Shown: positions 20,478 through 34,471, numbered from the stretch's first letter. The stretch is DNA of 64,000 nucleotides from Tenodera sinensis (GCA_030765045.1 CM060965.1:151743374-151807373); one strand, 5' to 3'. Program-made: numbers and translations. Notes: generated by a model not told the origin, from the sequence alone.

Positions 20478-23400
20478 CTTGAAAGCAGGTAAGTGTAGGC
20501 CGTTTGTACCTGGCCGTGTACGCGAAACAACGAAGTATTGGCGCATGCGCGGATCGGCTAGTCGAAGCGATGGAGGGGTTATTGCCAACCGAAGATACAA
20601 AGCCAGATAGAAAGCCTTGCATGCAACGGCAGTAGCGCCAACGTTGCATAAACGTAACTAGTTCAGCAATCGTGTATTTATGCATGTATTAGTAATTTGG
20701 GTAGTGATATGTTAGTATTATAGCTGTTATTCAACACCTTAAGTACGTACCGCAACGTATGACTGGCATTCAGGTGGAAATACACGTTATGAGCTCCACT
20801 GAATAAATCAATAAAAAAAAATTCGACATCGAGATTTCATTGAAAATATACGTTATTGTCACCGCGCCCGCCGCATCTGATTGCCTACACTGGGGAGGGG
20901 GAGACCCAGCCAGTCACCTGCCTGGCCTAACGACCTGCCGCCGGCAACAATAGGAGCGTACGAGACAATAGCTATTACATGGCGGTGCGGTTTCTGGACC
21001 GTTCCGCCACAGGCCGCCGACAACAATAGGAGCGTACGAGACAATAGCTATTACATGGCGGTGCGGTTTCTGGACCGTTCCGCCACAGGCACTCCCGAAT
21101 ATTCTACCTCCAGAACTTTCCCTCAGTTGAAGGACCTATATAAGTCGCTGCCAAGCACCGAGCGGAGAAAGAAGAGGAAAAAAGACGCATACGAAGCGTT
21201 GAGGAGTCGTGCCGACTAGCAGTTCAGTCTGACAGTTCTTATTTGTGATTCGGCAGTTGTTCTGTTGCTCTGAGCTTGTACAAGAGTAATCCAAGTGTAA
21301 CGTTAGCACTACGCTAACTGACTAAAAGGCAATAAAGTGTGAATAGCAGTAACTGGTGTTTTCGTCATTTGTTACATTATTATAATTTCTGCGTGTAAAA
21401 GATATTTTTCGAAGGAAAAAAAAGTCCGTGTGTGGATGGGGTGAACAATATAACACATAAACAAAACGTTGGTTTAATACCGGACTTGGCATATAGTTTT
21501 GCATCTTCCCAAAATGCGACACGAAGATTTTCAAGAAATCCCCTGCCTCAGATTGCCCTTTTCATGGAACTTCTTTCAAAATGTTCATTTTCTCAAAAAT
21601 GTCTAACAATGAAATTTTAATTTTTATTTGATACCATAAGTTTAAGACATTTTCAGGACAAGTGAAATGTATGGTATATGTTGATTTTTCTGTGAATAGT
21701 CTCTGAAATGCTCTTTATTCTGAATGACTTTTGTACAATTGCCGAGTTGAAAGAGATGCACGAAATATTACTGCAGAAAAAGTGTAGGTCTCGTTAAAGT
21801 ACACATTTTATATTAAATACTTTTTTTTGGTAGAGTTAACTATTTTCCAGATATTCAATTTATTGGTTTGCATTACATTTATTTCCGTTTAAAACTTGGT
21901 ATGAAAGTTTTGGTTGGAATAAAGCACTTCTACCTATTACATGTTGAATCATTATGCATGCGCAATTTGAATTCGCTGGGTACTGACACTAGACTTCACA
22001 ACCAGCTCGGGAAATATTTTCGAAGTCCTGGCGCATGCGCAATGAGAATTCGCTGGGTACCGACACCAGATTTCACATCCAGCGTAAGGAAAAACAATTG
22101 AAGTTCTGGCGCATATTGACGGCAATGGAAGATTGGGACTAATATTTTTGAAAGTATGTTTCATTATCAATCTGTGATGTAAATTGGTTCTCTTTAATGG
22201 GTTGCAAATAGCTCTAGCAATGCAGTTATTTTAATAGTTCAATCCATGAAAATTGCCAATAAAGAGAACCAACTTAAATATTTTCTGCCGAATGAAAAAA
22301 AAACAGTAGCTAGTCTCCGAGGGGAAAAAAGAGTTAGTAAAAATCCATCACAGATTGATAATGAAAAATACTTTCAAAAATATTAGTCCCAATCTTCCAT
22401 TGCCGTCAATATGCGCCAGAACTTCAATTGTTTTTCCTTACGCTGGATGTGAAATCTGGTGTCGGTACCCAGCGAATTCTCATTGCGCATGCGCCAGGAC
22501 TTCGAAAATATTTCCCGAGCTGGTTGTGAAGTCTAGTGTCAGTACCCAGCGAATTCAAATTGCGCATGCATAATGATTCAACATGTAGTAGGTAGAAGTG
22601 CTTTATTCCAACCAAAACTTTCATACCAAGTTTTAAACGGAAATAAGTGTAATGCAAACCAATAAATTGAATATCTGGAGAATAGTTAACTCTACCAAAA
22701 AAAAAGTATTTAATATAAAATGTGTACTTTAACGAGACCTACACTTTTTCTGCAGTAATATTTCGTGCATCTCTTTCAACTCTGCAATTGCACAAAAGTC
22801 ATTCAGAATAAAGAGCATTTCAGAGACTATTCACAGAAAAATCAACATATACATTTCACTTGTCCTGAAAATGTCTTAAATTTATGGTATCATAATTAAA
22901 ATTGTTAGACATTTTTGAGAAAATGAACATTTTGACAGTTCCATGTAAAGGGCAATCTGAGGCAGGGGATTTCCTTGAAAATCTTCGTGCCGCATTTTGG
23001 GAAGATGCAACACTATATAGCAAGTCCGGTATTAAACCAACGTTTTGTTTATGTGTTATATTGTTCACCCCATCCACACACGGACTTTTTTTTTCCCTCG
23101 AAAAATACCTTTCACACGCAGAAATTATAATAACGTATATTTTCAATGAAATCTCGATGTCGAATTTTTTTAAATTTATTTACTCAGGGGAGCTCATAAC
23201 GTGTATTTCCACCTGAATGCCAGTCATACGTTGCGGTACGTATTTAAGGTGTTGAATAACAGCTATAATACTAACATGTCACTACCCAAATTACTAATAC
23301 ACGCATAAATACACGATTGCTGAACTAGTTACGTTTATGCAACGTTGGCGCTACTGCCGTTGCATGCAAGGCTTTCTATCTGGCTTTATATCTTCGGTTG

Positions 23401-23505
23401 GCAATAACCCCTCCATCGCTTCGACTAGCCGATCCGCGCATGCGCCAATACTTCGTTGTTTCGCGTACACGGCCAGGTACAAACGACCTACACTTACCGC
23501 TTTAC
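20478..23505. mobile_element. ~3 kb inverted-repeat (foldback-like) element
   Basis: The right arm (about 22345-23505) is the reverse complement of the left arm (about 20478-22181, apart from a solo LTR at 20857-21376). The arms are separated by a ~163-bp spacer. Arm ends share AAAGC(A)GGTAAGTGTAGG. Each arm contains several GCGCATGCGC-type palindromes and a stretch related to the ~1 kb repeat at 40.1-42.2 kb. No coding frame is convincing, and no clear target duplication was found. Confidence 0.8.
20857..21376 (+). repeat. Solo LTR inside the left arm of the inverted repeat
   Basis: TG...CA ends with exact 4-bp duplications TTAT (20853-20856 and 21377-21380). The right arm lacks this insert and shows the uninterrupted target, which proves the boundaries. 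The 520-bp LTR has a TATATAAG box (about 21136-21143), an AATAAA signal (about 21331) and a 76-bp direct tandem duplication (about 20937-21012 and 21013-21088). It does not match the LTR at 3246-3977. Confidence 0.92.
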
Positions 23506-23570
23506 ACAATGTGCATTCTTAACGTAACGCCCTCTATCCTCCGCTGAATGTTTCAAGTTTATTTTATTGG

Positions 23571-23707
23571 CAAGTATTGGCCTGGTGCCGCTTCATTGGG
23601 CCCGGCTTACAGGCTATAATTTACACCTATATACAGTTGGCTTTGTTCCTATTTACATTTTTTGTGGTGTATACAAAACCCATACGATGACCATCATTAG
23701 GTCACCG
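23571..23707 (-). repeat. LINE 3'-end fragment related to 58399-58533
   Basis: It shares TATTGGCCTGGTGCCG, TTACAGGCT and an AAACCCATAC block with 58399-58533, which lies at the 3' end of a minus-strand LINE. A 5'-truncated copy of that family, or an old fragment, is likely. Confidence 0.6.
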
Positions 23708-24029
23708 CCGCTGAATGACTATATTTACTATATTTATTCTGTGCAGCTAAAACGCAACTCGCTTTTGATTGGCGTAGTTGCTCTTTTCGGACTGTAAATG
23801 CACCCACCCATTTCTGTGGCTGTTTATGTGGATTCACGTTATAGTTGTATACAAAATAAACTTCTATGAGAATATTATGTAGAATCTGAATTAAGTATTT
23901 ATGTTGTAGATAAAGTCGTGCGACTATTGTCGCGGTTTCCTGTTGGATACATAAGTCATTTATCCTTTTTGCGTTTAAGGTGATAATGTCTTGTAGTAGT
24001 TTAGTTTGTATCTGCCTTGATTGGTTCAT
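23708..24029. other. Unassigned sequence between LINE tail and integrase remnant
   Basis: Nothing recognised; possibly more of the LTR element whose integrase follows. Confidence 0.3.
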
Positions 24030-24345
24030 CAAAACTAACGCTGTCGTTTAAGGGGCCGTTGATCCTCTTCAACACGCAACACGGTCCTTTCCTTGGTTGC
24101 TGCAGCTTGGGGTAGCGCCTCTTGGTCCAGGAAGGGCGGTTCAGTCACACCAAATCACCCTGCTGGAAACCTAGGCTCTGGCTTGTTTGTCATAGTGAAT
24201 CTTCATCCGGTCGCTCGCTACGTGGATGATCTGATGGTCCATCTAACACGACGCACGTCGTCTAACAGTTCATTTTGTATGGTTTTAGGCAACCCAATAA
24301 ACACTCGATTGTTTTGTTTTTCAATGTGATGCATTAATGCACTAC
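24030..24345 (-). pseudogene. Ty3/gypsy integrase C-terminal remnant
   Basis: On the minus strand, HQIIHVASDRMKIHYDKQAR is followed after a frame change by GFQQGDLV, a stop, and LNRPSWTKRRYPKLQQPRKG and VLKRINGPL. This is the usual end of gypsy-type integrase (the KxxYDxxA helix, then the GDxVWL...PRRxK...SPKLQ..WEGP module). At least one frameshift and one stop make it non-functional. No LTR was recognised beside it. Confidence 0.75.
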
Positions 24346-24822
24346 GAAACTGCCAGGATCATCAGACGTGTCAGTTTAGGAGCGAAAGCTCAAATCTGCC
24401 ACAAAACTTTATTCAATATACGAATGTACTTATTTTAACAATTCTTTGCCAACGTTTCATTGGTTTACAACCTATAAAAGCACGGTCTAATTGAAGCCTA
24501 ATACCTACTTTGCCTATCATTTCAAACTCTATTCAAGCATGCACGTGTTTTTCACTATGTGCTTTTAGATGCTTTATGTTTGACACACCTACTGAAGTCT
24601 ATGCAGGGCCACCAGCCTTCATTACTAAACACGATGACAGAAAAAACGCAGTTTTAATGTCGGATCCGAAAATCATTTTACACATCAATAAATGATTAAA
24701 ATTACTGCTATAACTACCTTTGTTTTTGCAAGGATTTCGCATTTTCACTATATCCAGCGTCGGTCTTGCGCGAGGTCTTTAGTTCCAATTGAGACACAAA
24801 ACTGAAATTACTCACTCCCGCA
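24346..24822. other. Unassigned sequence
   Basis: No gene or repeat structure recognised. Confidence 0.4.
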
Positions 24823-24830
24823 TTGCGTAT

Positions 24831-25754
24831 CAGGGTTGCCAATGTTTAAAAGTAAAATTATCGTACTGGCCAATCAAAATTATAGATTTGGATTCAAAAT
24901 TATCGTACATTATAAACCACATGCTACAACAATAAATGTATCAGCATAACACTTATGAAAATGTAATAGTGTTAATGTTTATGGTATCCACTTACAAGAT
25001 TGATGACCTCAAGCAGTATTACAACTTTAGTACTTATGTTTCTCGCACTATTTATTCGGAAGTTCATCATCCTCAACTGTTGCAACATTATAGAAATATT
25101 TTGTTGAGATAAACTTGAACATCTCGGTGGCTTGCAGATTTTCGGACCCACTACGTTCTTTCATAAGCTGAGACGACCGAATAAGTCCATTTACCGTATC
25201 TAGCGCCAATCTGCTTCTAATTTTGGTTTTTATTAAACCTAATTTGGAAAAAACTCTTTCACAAGAAGTGTTTCTGTGGGGCAATGAAATCACTGATAAT
25301 GGAACCTCAACCAGTTCTTTGAAATAAGTATTTCCACCAACGTGACATGTGTTTAACAGCATTCCAGAAACTGCCAGGTTCAGGCATGTGCTTTATTTCA
25401 AACGTAATATCACGTATTTTGGGTTTTCTCCATTGATCAGTTTTCTGAACAGTGCCTTCTTCATTGAGATTACCAGATCTGGGCACACTGGCAATAAGAG
25501 GATAAAGGGTAGAAGGATTCGTAGGATAGGAAATTGTTGCCTTAGAGGGGTGAAGACAGGCCATGAGGGCAAAACTGGTGTCGCTATTTGTAATTAATTT
25601 CATTTCGCTGATGTGACAAACCAATGAAAACGATTTTTCGCCGGTATCGAAATTATCGTACACCCCCATAATCATCGTACGGGTTGACAACCATGAGTAC
25701 AAACATTTAAATTATCGTATGCCCCCATAATTATCGTACGGGTTGGCAACCCTG
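24831..25754 (-). mobile_element. Internally deleted hAT element, copy B
   Basis: Ends CAGGGTTGCC (24831) and GGTTGGCAACCCTG (to 25754), flanked by near-identical 8-bp repeats TTGCGTAT (24823-24830) and TTGCTTAT (25755-25762). Read on the minus strand it aligns with copy A (19474-20250), but it keeps more of the transposase 3' end. Subterminal ACGATAATT repeats lie at both ends, as in copy A. Confidence 0.9.
25048..25362 (-). pseudogene. hAT transposase C-terminal (dimerisation) region
   Basis: About 100 residues containing VISLPHRNTSCERVFSKLGL and IRSRLALDTVNGLIR. These correspond to the hAT C-terminal dimerisation block (the SxxxxER-F motif). An overlapping frame upstream (25307-25702) carries a short N-terminal segment in a different register. 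The catalytic core is missing, so the element is non-autonomous. Confidence 0.8.
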
Positions 25755-25762
25755 TTGCTTAT

Positions 25763-26746
<984 letters not shown>

Positions 26747-27029
26747 CGTCATCATCATCAAACACCTAGGAATTGTTTCTCGTTCGCAACTTTTAATAAT
26801 TTCGGCAGATTTTCCCGCACATCTGGGAACAACCCTTACCTATATGTCATTAAACCCCCGGGCCGGAAGGAAATACCGTTAGGTTGTCTTTGTTTCCCCG
26901 TATGCCTTCCCATCTCTCGCAAAACCCCTGTTGAGTGCTTGCAAAGATGCATGCACCTACATGGTTTATAGAACTTCCATGCTGTATAGGTATATTTAAT
27001 TTATAATTGCACAAATGCCATTTATTGCA

Positions 27030-27811
27030 AGGACAATACTTATCGCTGTCCATTTCATCATGATAGTCAGCAGAACCTTTTTTCGCCAAGAAGACAAGTT
27101 TTGCACCCTGTACAAATCCCATCGTACCACCGGTAGGCAACATTACAAATCGTGGTCCGCGAGCAGTAGGTGCTTTAAGACCAGTGGATAACCTGGCCAA
27201 AAGCGCTTCTTTATGAATTCTTATTGTCCTATCCTTCCAAACTTTTAATACAGTGTGCCCTACATTTCATCAAGGTACACGATTTTCCTTCCCTCTTTCC
27301 TGAATTGTTTTATTTTCCGTAAATAGGAATGCCGCCACACTATAATATCACTTCTCTCAATCATAAGCGATTTATTTCCTCTCTTTTCAAAATCAAATCC
27401 CATTTCCTTCACTAAGCGATAGAAGGTTGAATATTTAAAATTTGGCAAGTCCTCATCCTCATTGATCTTTTTCAACACGGACAGAATTGGAGGGGGAGTA
27501 TTTTGAAACAGAAATTCATGAAATTTGCGTCGTATAGAACTGCGTACAAAATCATTATATTTCACCTTCCTGCTGGTTTTGTATGTATGTACCGTTTGTC
27601 TTCTTTTCCGCGGTGTGGTGATGGGATCCTTTTTACATTCTTTTCTTAATCTAAAAAATGTACGCCTACTCACACCAGTCGCCTTATAAAGCTCACTAAC
27701 AATAAATGAGTCACTGTGTCCGGGGTTCTTTTCCTTTAAATAATCATACACCCTAAGAATAGTTTTTCGCTCGCTACTTTTAATAATTTCGCCTTTTCTT
27801 CTGTGAATCAT
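27030..27811 (-). pseudogene. IS630/Tc1-mariner-like DDE transposase, broken
   Basis: From the ATG at 27811, an N-terminal helix-turn-helix region (SELYKATGVSRRTFFRL) is followed by FYRLVKEMGFDFEKRGNK and then IVYLDEM, which contains the first catalytic Asp. A stop follows at once (about 27260). In other frames the match resumes with GPRFVMLPTGGTMGFVQGA and DYHDEMDSDK (about 27200-27040). The second and third catalytic acids are not present. A related pseudogene lies at 47320-47956. A small repeat of the 27766-27800 sequence also occurs at 26779-26815. Confidence 0.8.
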
Positions 27812-27905
27812 TCCGCACTGATCACTTAACTGCAAGTTAAAAATATTGGAGAGCAAGAGGATTAATGACTTCATTGTCAGAAATCCAGCATTAGCTAACA
27901 ACAAC

Positions 27906-30900
27906 AACTTAACTGCAATGCACACGATTACCAGAGAACTTGTAAAACTCGCTCACACCTCAAGTTCCCGAAACCTTTTGAAAACCTGCGCTGAAGTACA
28001 ACGCCTTACCGGCCCTTCAACTGTCACACCACATCTGGTTTTCATCATCTCCAAGATACGAGGACCGGCTTTCGTCCGTGGGGTGCTTTGTGCGCTGCAA
28101 ACATTTGCTTCAAATGGTGATTCATGAATACTTTGGTACTGGAGACGTTCTATATGTATATACAAAATAATTTCGTTATTTACTTGACAACTACAAATCT
28201 GTGTATCATGGTTCGAAATATTTAAGTAATGCCAAGTAAACTTGAATTTTAACCTTGACACGCTCATGACCTGCCGGCTCTATAATATGTATAATGGTCA
28301 GATATGCTATAGATTGACTCTGCAGCTCTTGAGATAAATATTTTACTATCTGCGTCAAGGAGTTGAACTACCATCTTTTGCAGGCTTGGCATCATTTCTT
28401 GTTGCATACACAAATTTTAAAATATGAACTACTTGTTCTTGATTAGCCCTTTTCTCTTAACGTTGAAGTTTTCACGTGGGCTTACAGAACGAAAATTAGT
28501 CAGCGACTACATTTTCCACTGTACAAACGAAGAATCTTAACACTTTGTTTTAAACTTTATTTTTTTGGAACAATATGTTTAGACATATTGATATAATCTA
28601 AATACCAACGTGGCCTATAAAAGCAAGCGAGTAATCCAGATTTTTATTTCATTACAATTTTTTGGATTTGAAACCATGTTTTGACGTTCGGAGCGAGAAA
28701 GATGTTGAAAGATCTGCTTTCAACAAAATTTTACATTTTATTATTTAAAAAAATGCACAAATGCATAAAAGGTTTATCGTGCATACCACAGTATTCTTCG
28801 ACACATTTTACACCGAAATGCATGCTCATACTTTATCTTAGTCACATTTGAGAACACGCAAATTTGGCAACGGCGCACCTGATTCTTCCATAAGAGCCCG
28901 TTGTGCCTTCATGACGCGAAAATAGCAATGAACCTCTCCGCAACTCTCCTCACCACCGGAAGTATCCTACATATATTAAGATTTTTGACGGCAAATGTAG
29001 TCCTAAATTGCTTCATAATGGAAACATCCGCGCTTCTGCGTGTAAGCGGTGTAAATACTTTTTACACGAAACAAAATTGATTAATAGAAACAATAAGTGT
29101 AGTAATATATATCGGCATGACGTCTGATGTCAAGAATGTTTGAACCAGTTCTTTTAATGTGGCTACCCACTGTTTCCTATTTTTATTTGTTGGGGGTGGG
29201 ACATCTCCTTCATTACCACTGTTCCCTATCCCAGAAATACCCAACGCTTCAGAAAGCTCAGTTCGAACAAGTTGTATTGTTCGAAAAATTTTAAAAAGTG
29301 GGCGGCCCCTTATTTACCGACGTTGAATTTGTAAAAGACTGTTTAGTAGAGTCATCCTGCTCTAACCCACTAACCAACTCTGGTTCAGCACAGGAACTTG
29401 GCGCCAACCTGACAGGGCAAACGAGGAAAAACTGTGGCTCTTTAGGGAAGCACAGTCTATTCTAGAATCAGAATGCCATCACACTTACGGTGTTACACGC
29501 GATAAGTGGCACCAACTTCAGCTGATTTGGCAGGTATCTTATCGGATTGAGTGCACTCCACGTGGATAATAATTATAGTACCTCTGATTGGCTAAAGCCA
29601 GACATTCATCGCATATTGTGGGATATAGCAGTGACAGTTCTGTCCTCCGCTTTGGCTAAGCAAGGCTGTGTGCTAGGGGAGGTGACACCAGCGATATCTT
29701 CAAGGATGTCCAAGCAGGTAGTTTTGCAAGTATTACGTAAACAACGATATCATCCAAAATGTATATTATCAGCATGTTTATGTTTGTTTACTTCAACACC
29801 TACATATATGTAGGTAAGTGTTTCAACACCCACTAGGATAAATGAAAAGAAATGTTACAAATGCGGCATATAGTAAATACACTACGGGGCAAAGCGGCTT
29901 AACGATTACGGAAAAGTAGTTGGAATTTAATTATATACATACATGCAAGAAGACTCTCCGAGGTATCCCATTATACGTGTAGTTGATCCGTGCTTAGATT
30001 CTCAACCGTGATGAAATAAGACTAATAAAGAAAGAAAGAAAAACAAGCGGAACAGAGTATGCATATGAAAAACGGATAACGAAGTGTTTTAATTTGTGTA
30101 TCTAAAATATAGTGCATTACTTTTAGTCATACGAGAATTACATGCCAAAATATAACATGAGTTCCCCCGTCAGTGTATTTGCTTCGTACTTCTTACTTAT
30201 ATTTTATTTCAAGCGAATTCTGCATTTTTGTGTTCCGTTTCTTGCATCAGTACGCAACTAGCAATTTGGCAAAGCCAGTAAAACTAAGTACCTTTTACAC
30301 AAAACATACCTAAATCAGCTCCTATCTATTACTCTGTCAAAGAGCGACTAAACGCCAAGTTGGAAAGCCCTGCACAATAGAAATAAACAGAAGCCTGCCG
30401 GGTTCACCTTAGCCACCTGACCCACTGCTACCACCGACACAGATGTGATGTCGCTCTAATTCTAGGATACACTCTACTCGATTGCTCTTGATGAGTGCTG
30501 ACAAAAATGACACGGCACAGCTGCCATTTTTGTCAGAGGAGTCGAAAAAGATTCTTCTACAATTGAGGAACTATTGGACACCATTACCCTCAAAGACACC
30601 ATGTCCGGCACAGATAAGTATCCTTGCAGCTATTGAAAACACAATAAACAATATCGGCTTATTACTCGAAAATCCACAACTCTAATCTATTATGATACTG
30701 TGGAACAATGTGAAATTTTCTGCAGAAAGCAAGATTTGAACCTAGGTGGTTCAAAGAACTTTTAAAAAATCTCCGGAGAGCGACATTCCGCTTCATTATA
30801 TTGCGCGCTAATTAAGTTCGCGAATTTGCTAGCACTCTTTTTTGCAGTAATTGAAGAAACTGCAAAAGTTCTCTACAGTCAACTTCACAAAACAATGACC

Positions 30901-30978
30901 AGCTGACCTTGCTAACTTTTTATTTACATATTTTGTTGCAGGAAGGAACAAGCTGATTAGCATCACATGTGACAGAAT
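27906..30978. other. Unassigned 3 kb stretch
   Basis: Several short open frames (for example 29062-29244 minus, 29547-29813 plus, 30482-30685 plus) lack recognisable motifs. No TIRs, LTRs or long repeats found by eye. Confidence 0.4.
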
Positions 30979-31754
30979 TGATACCGAAATTTAGATTTCA
31001 AATCGAATGGGCTTGATAAAGACACGTTTTAATTTAATTGCCGGATGTGAGATTTGCGATAAGTGTTAAGTAATAACATAAATAGATAATAGAGCAGGAA
31101 GTGTTGTAAGGTGAGCAAGATATGAGTAAATAATAGTCGTTAAATTTGTAGGATAAACGCATTATTGGTTTGAAATTAACGAGTCATGACGTCATACTAC
31201 ATAGTTTAAATACACGTTTGAAAGTCAGGTCTACCAACCTTAAAAGTCGCGCGATATATTTAATAAAATATAAAGTAAACATCGTTTAATCCTAAAAAGG
31301 TAATTATATATTCGAAATTCATAAAAGAACATGTTATAATAGAAAGGGACATTTCTAAATTGCGGGAAAAGGAAATAGCATTTTGGATACGAGGCTTTCT
31401 TGGATGACGTCATGACATTCAAAATTGGAGAGAACGGTTTTCCTAGCGTGGGTAAGCTAGAAAGCGTCACCACTCGCCCCAGACCAGTACTGCGGGTTGT
31501 GCTGTGCGGACGTGAGTGCGATTCCTCTACATATACAATCGGCATAGCTCCCGAAAGTATCTAAGATGCAATAAACAATATATAAAGGTTTTCTTGGGTA
31601 GTCTATTCGATAACACCTGCGCGTACCCGAGATAAATAAAGAGATCTCAAGCTGAGCTAGCGGGAAAGAACCAAATCAACGGGCGACAACGAGACCAACG
31701 ACATTTAAGCATCAACGGGCAACAACGAGAACCGAACAACGACTTTTAGCTTCA
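30979..31754 (+). repeat. Solo LTR of the gypsy-type family
   Basis: TGATACC...TTCA ends, exact 4-bp duplications GAAT (30975-30978 and 31755-31758). It aligns along its length with the LTR at 3246-3977. No internal region is present, so this is a solo LTR left by LTR-LTR recombination. The two TGACGTCA palindromes are kept (31187-31194 and 31405-31412). Confidence 0.93.
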
Positions 31755-31758
31755 GAAT

Positions 31759-32279
31759 TAAGGCTTTCAAAATGCAGATTTTTTTTTTATTTAAAGATTA
31801 ACTTAAACACGACAATTTTGACAGTTCTCTTTCATTAAAATTACCTTTCTTCTATATATGAAACGTTTGGAGAATACTAGATGTCATTACAGAGTTTGCA
31901 CGATGAATTCAACGCGCGATTGAAAGAAATTAACGATATTGCAGCTAAACTTGAACTTTTTATGACGCCATTTTCATGCGCTCTAAAAATCATCAACTTG
32001 TCAAATAGAGACAGTAAAGTGCTACCAATACAGCTGTGATTTAATTCAATTTTACAAAGATCTTAAATACAGGAATGGCCCAAACATTCATACACTTGCA
32101 TTGAATATGTCGAATATGTCACAGCTTTTAGTTATGAATTTAAATAAAAGTAAAAACAGTATGCGTCTCAGTTTGATATTGCGGTAGAGGCTATACAAAG
32201 AATTTCTACTGCCAAATCTATTGTACCCAATAGTGTATACTGGTTGGCAAAACGGTGTCAACATTTTATTTAAATGCCA
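31759..32279. other. Unassigned AT-rich sequence
   Basis: No gene recognised. Confidence 0.4.
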
Positions 32280-32592
32280 GACGTACATGAGTGGCCAGGT
32301 TGCCACTTGGTTGCCACGGACGGGGGACTTCGGGAATTTCAAGATCGACTGCAGCTGCTAAGAAGAGCCCTCCTAGCTTGGTTAAGCGAGAAAAAGGGAG
32401 TCCGAGCGATCTTCAGCGAGCGTAGTGCGCAGGCCGCCACTCACGCTCAGAGACGCCCAGAGATCACCGCTCCAACTCCCGCTTGCCGGCTGCAGCAACG
32501 ACGCGTGCCAACAGTCTCTGACTGGAACCAAGGCGCCTCAACAGGTTCGGTCCTCTACTAGCCACGCTTCTTAGCACTCGCTGGCTACCTCT

Positions 32593-32595
<3 letters not shown>

Positions 32596-32625
<30 letters not shown>

Positions 32626-32764
32626 GTCGTCGTCATGATCATCATCATCGTCGTCGTCGTCATCATCATCATCATCATCGTCGTCGTCATCATCATCGTC
32701 GTCATCATCATCGTCATCATCATCATCGTCGTCGTCATCATTATCATCATCATCATCATCATCA
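32596..32764. repeat. (TCA/TCG)n microsatellite in the LINE 5' region
   Basis: Mixed TCATC/TCGTCG triplets; the minus strand reads as poly-Asp. It lies between the 5' end of the LINE and ORF1. Confidence 0.9.
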
Positions 32765-32824
32765 GTCACAAACACACGACCAGGCACGCGATCACAGCGT
32801 AGCAGAACACCTGAGCTGGACATA

Positions 32825-34424
32825 ATGAACTTGCTCACACACAACACAACACCAACACTGAACCCCACACTTCCACTCATACCTACACCAACTCAGGTTA
32901 CAACTCACAATCAATCCCTTCTCACAGACGCCACCACACCCAAACGAACAGTCAACACTTACACGAACACGCATACCCACACCCACTCTCACACAGGCGT
33001 CACCCACATACACACACAGTCACACTCACACACACAAACAACCTACACCCACACAAACACAGCCTACACGCACATGCGCGCAAACACAGCTTACACTCAC
33101 ACAAACACAACTTACACACACGCCAACACAGACTACACCCACCCACACACACACAAACAGCCTACACCCACTCACAAACACTGCCTACACGCTCATGCAC
33201 ACAAACCAAGTCTACACGCGCACAAACACAGACTACACTTTCACACACACAAACACAAACTACACTCATGCACACACAAACACTGCCTACACACATGCAC
33301 CAAGCACAGACAACACACACGCACACCAACACAACCACCGCACACACAATCACAGCCATCTCCACACACACCACCTCAAGACCTCATCGACTTGTCAGAC
33401 ATGAGACCCTCCCTTACCCCCAAAGCACACTCTCCGATACCAGAGACCTACGCCCAAGCGGCACAGGCACAGGCAGCACAAGCTCCTCCCACACCAACAC
33501 ATTCACGGAGTTCAGGTCCGATTTGGCACCTATCTTAATACACAAGTGCCAGACAACACTCATACACACAATAACCCATAGCTTCGATAAAACATGCAGA
33601 TATCTATACAAGTACACAGTTGGGTTCGCGCCACTCTCCGGAGACTACGAAGTTAAGCTGTTCTCTAGGAGGGACTACAATGCTTTTGTAGAACACCTCA
33701 AAAGCCGGCAAATACACTTCCACCTCATGTCAGAACCCACCGAAAAGACCCTTGTGTATATGCCGAAATCTCCAGGGAACACATAAAGTTAGAACTGGCC
33801 ACCCACAACCTTGAGGTCATCAGGGCTGTCCAGATGCACAAACGTAACAGGATACGTGCTCTGCTCCCCATGTACCTAATTGAGCTTGCAGACACCCCAG
33901 CAAATAAAAAAAATTAGAGACCTCAAGTATTTAGCTCACTTTAAAGTTAAAGTCGAGGAATACAGGACAACTCCAGCACCAAAACAGTGTAGAAAGTGCC
34001 AACAACTATTTTAAACACATTTAGAGTGCCAGGCCCCAGTCAATATATGCGCCAAATGTAAAGGTCCCCACCCCTCTTATTTATGTAGAGTTCCTCCCCA
34101 GGAACGACTGTGCACACTGTGTAACCACACAGGCCACGGGACAACATGGTGCGGTTGCCCAGTCTGCCAGGCGGCACTTCACTCAAGGCCAAGGGAACAG
34201 CCAAATAGGGCCCCCCGACCTCAACCACAGAGACAGCTAGATAGAACACAGGCTGTTCCCAACAATAATGAAGGGTGGTTCATTCAGGACCGTCGAGGCC
34301 GAAACAGGCCAGCCCCAGAACCCCGCCCTTCTACTGCCAGGGGAGACCGAGTCATGACCGGTCTGACCGTGGCACCACCTGAGCGCACCCAACACACTAG
34401 AAGCAGGAACACTACACAACAACC

Positions 34425-34471
<47 letters not shown>

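Noticed and set aside
20478..20500. Splice donor CAGGTAAGTG at the palindrome edge
   Set aside because: The same sequence is present at the other arm in reverse as part of the element end, so it is more likely a TIR feature.
32464..32880. Poly-Asp frame on the minus strand
   Set aside because: TCA/TCG microsatellite in the LINE 5' region, not an acidic protein.
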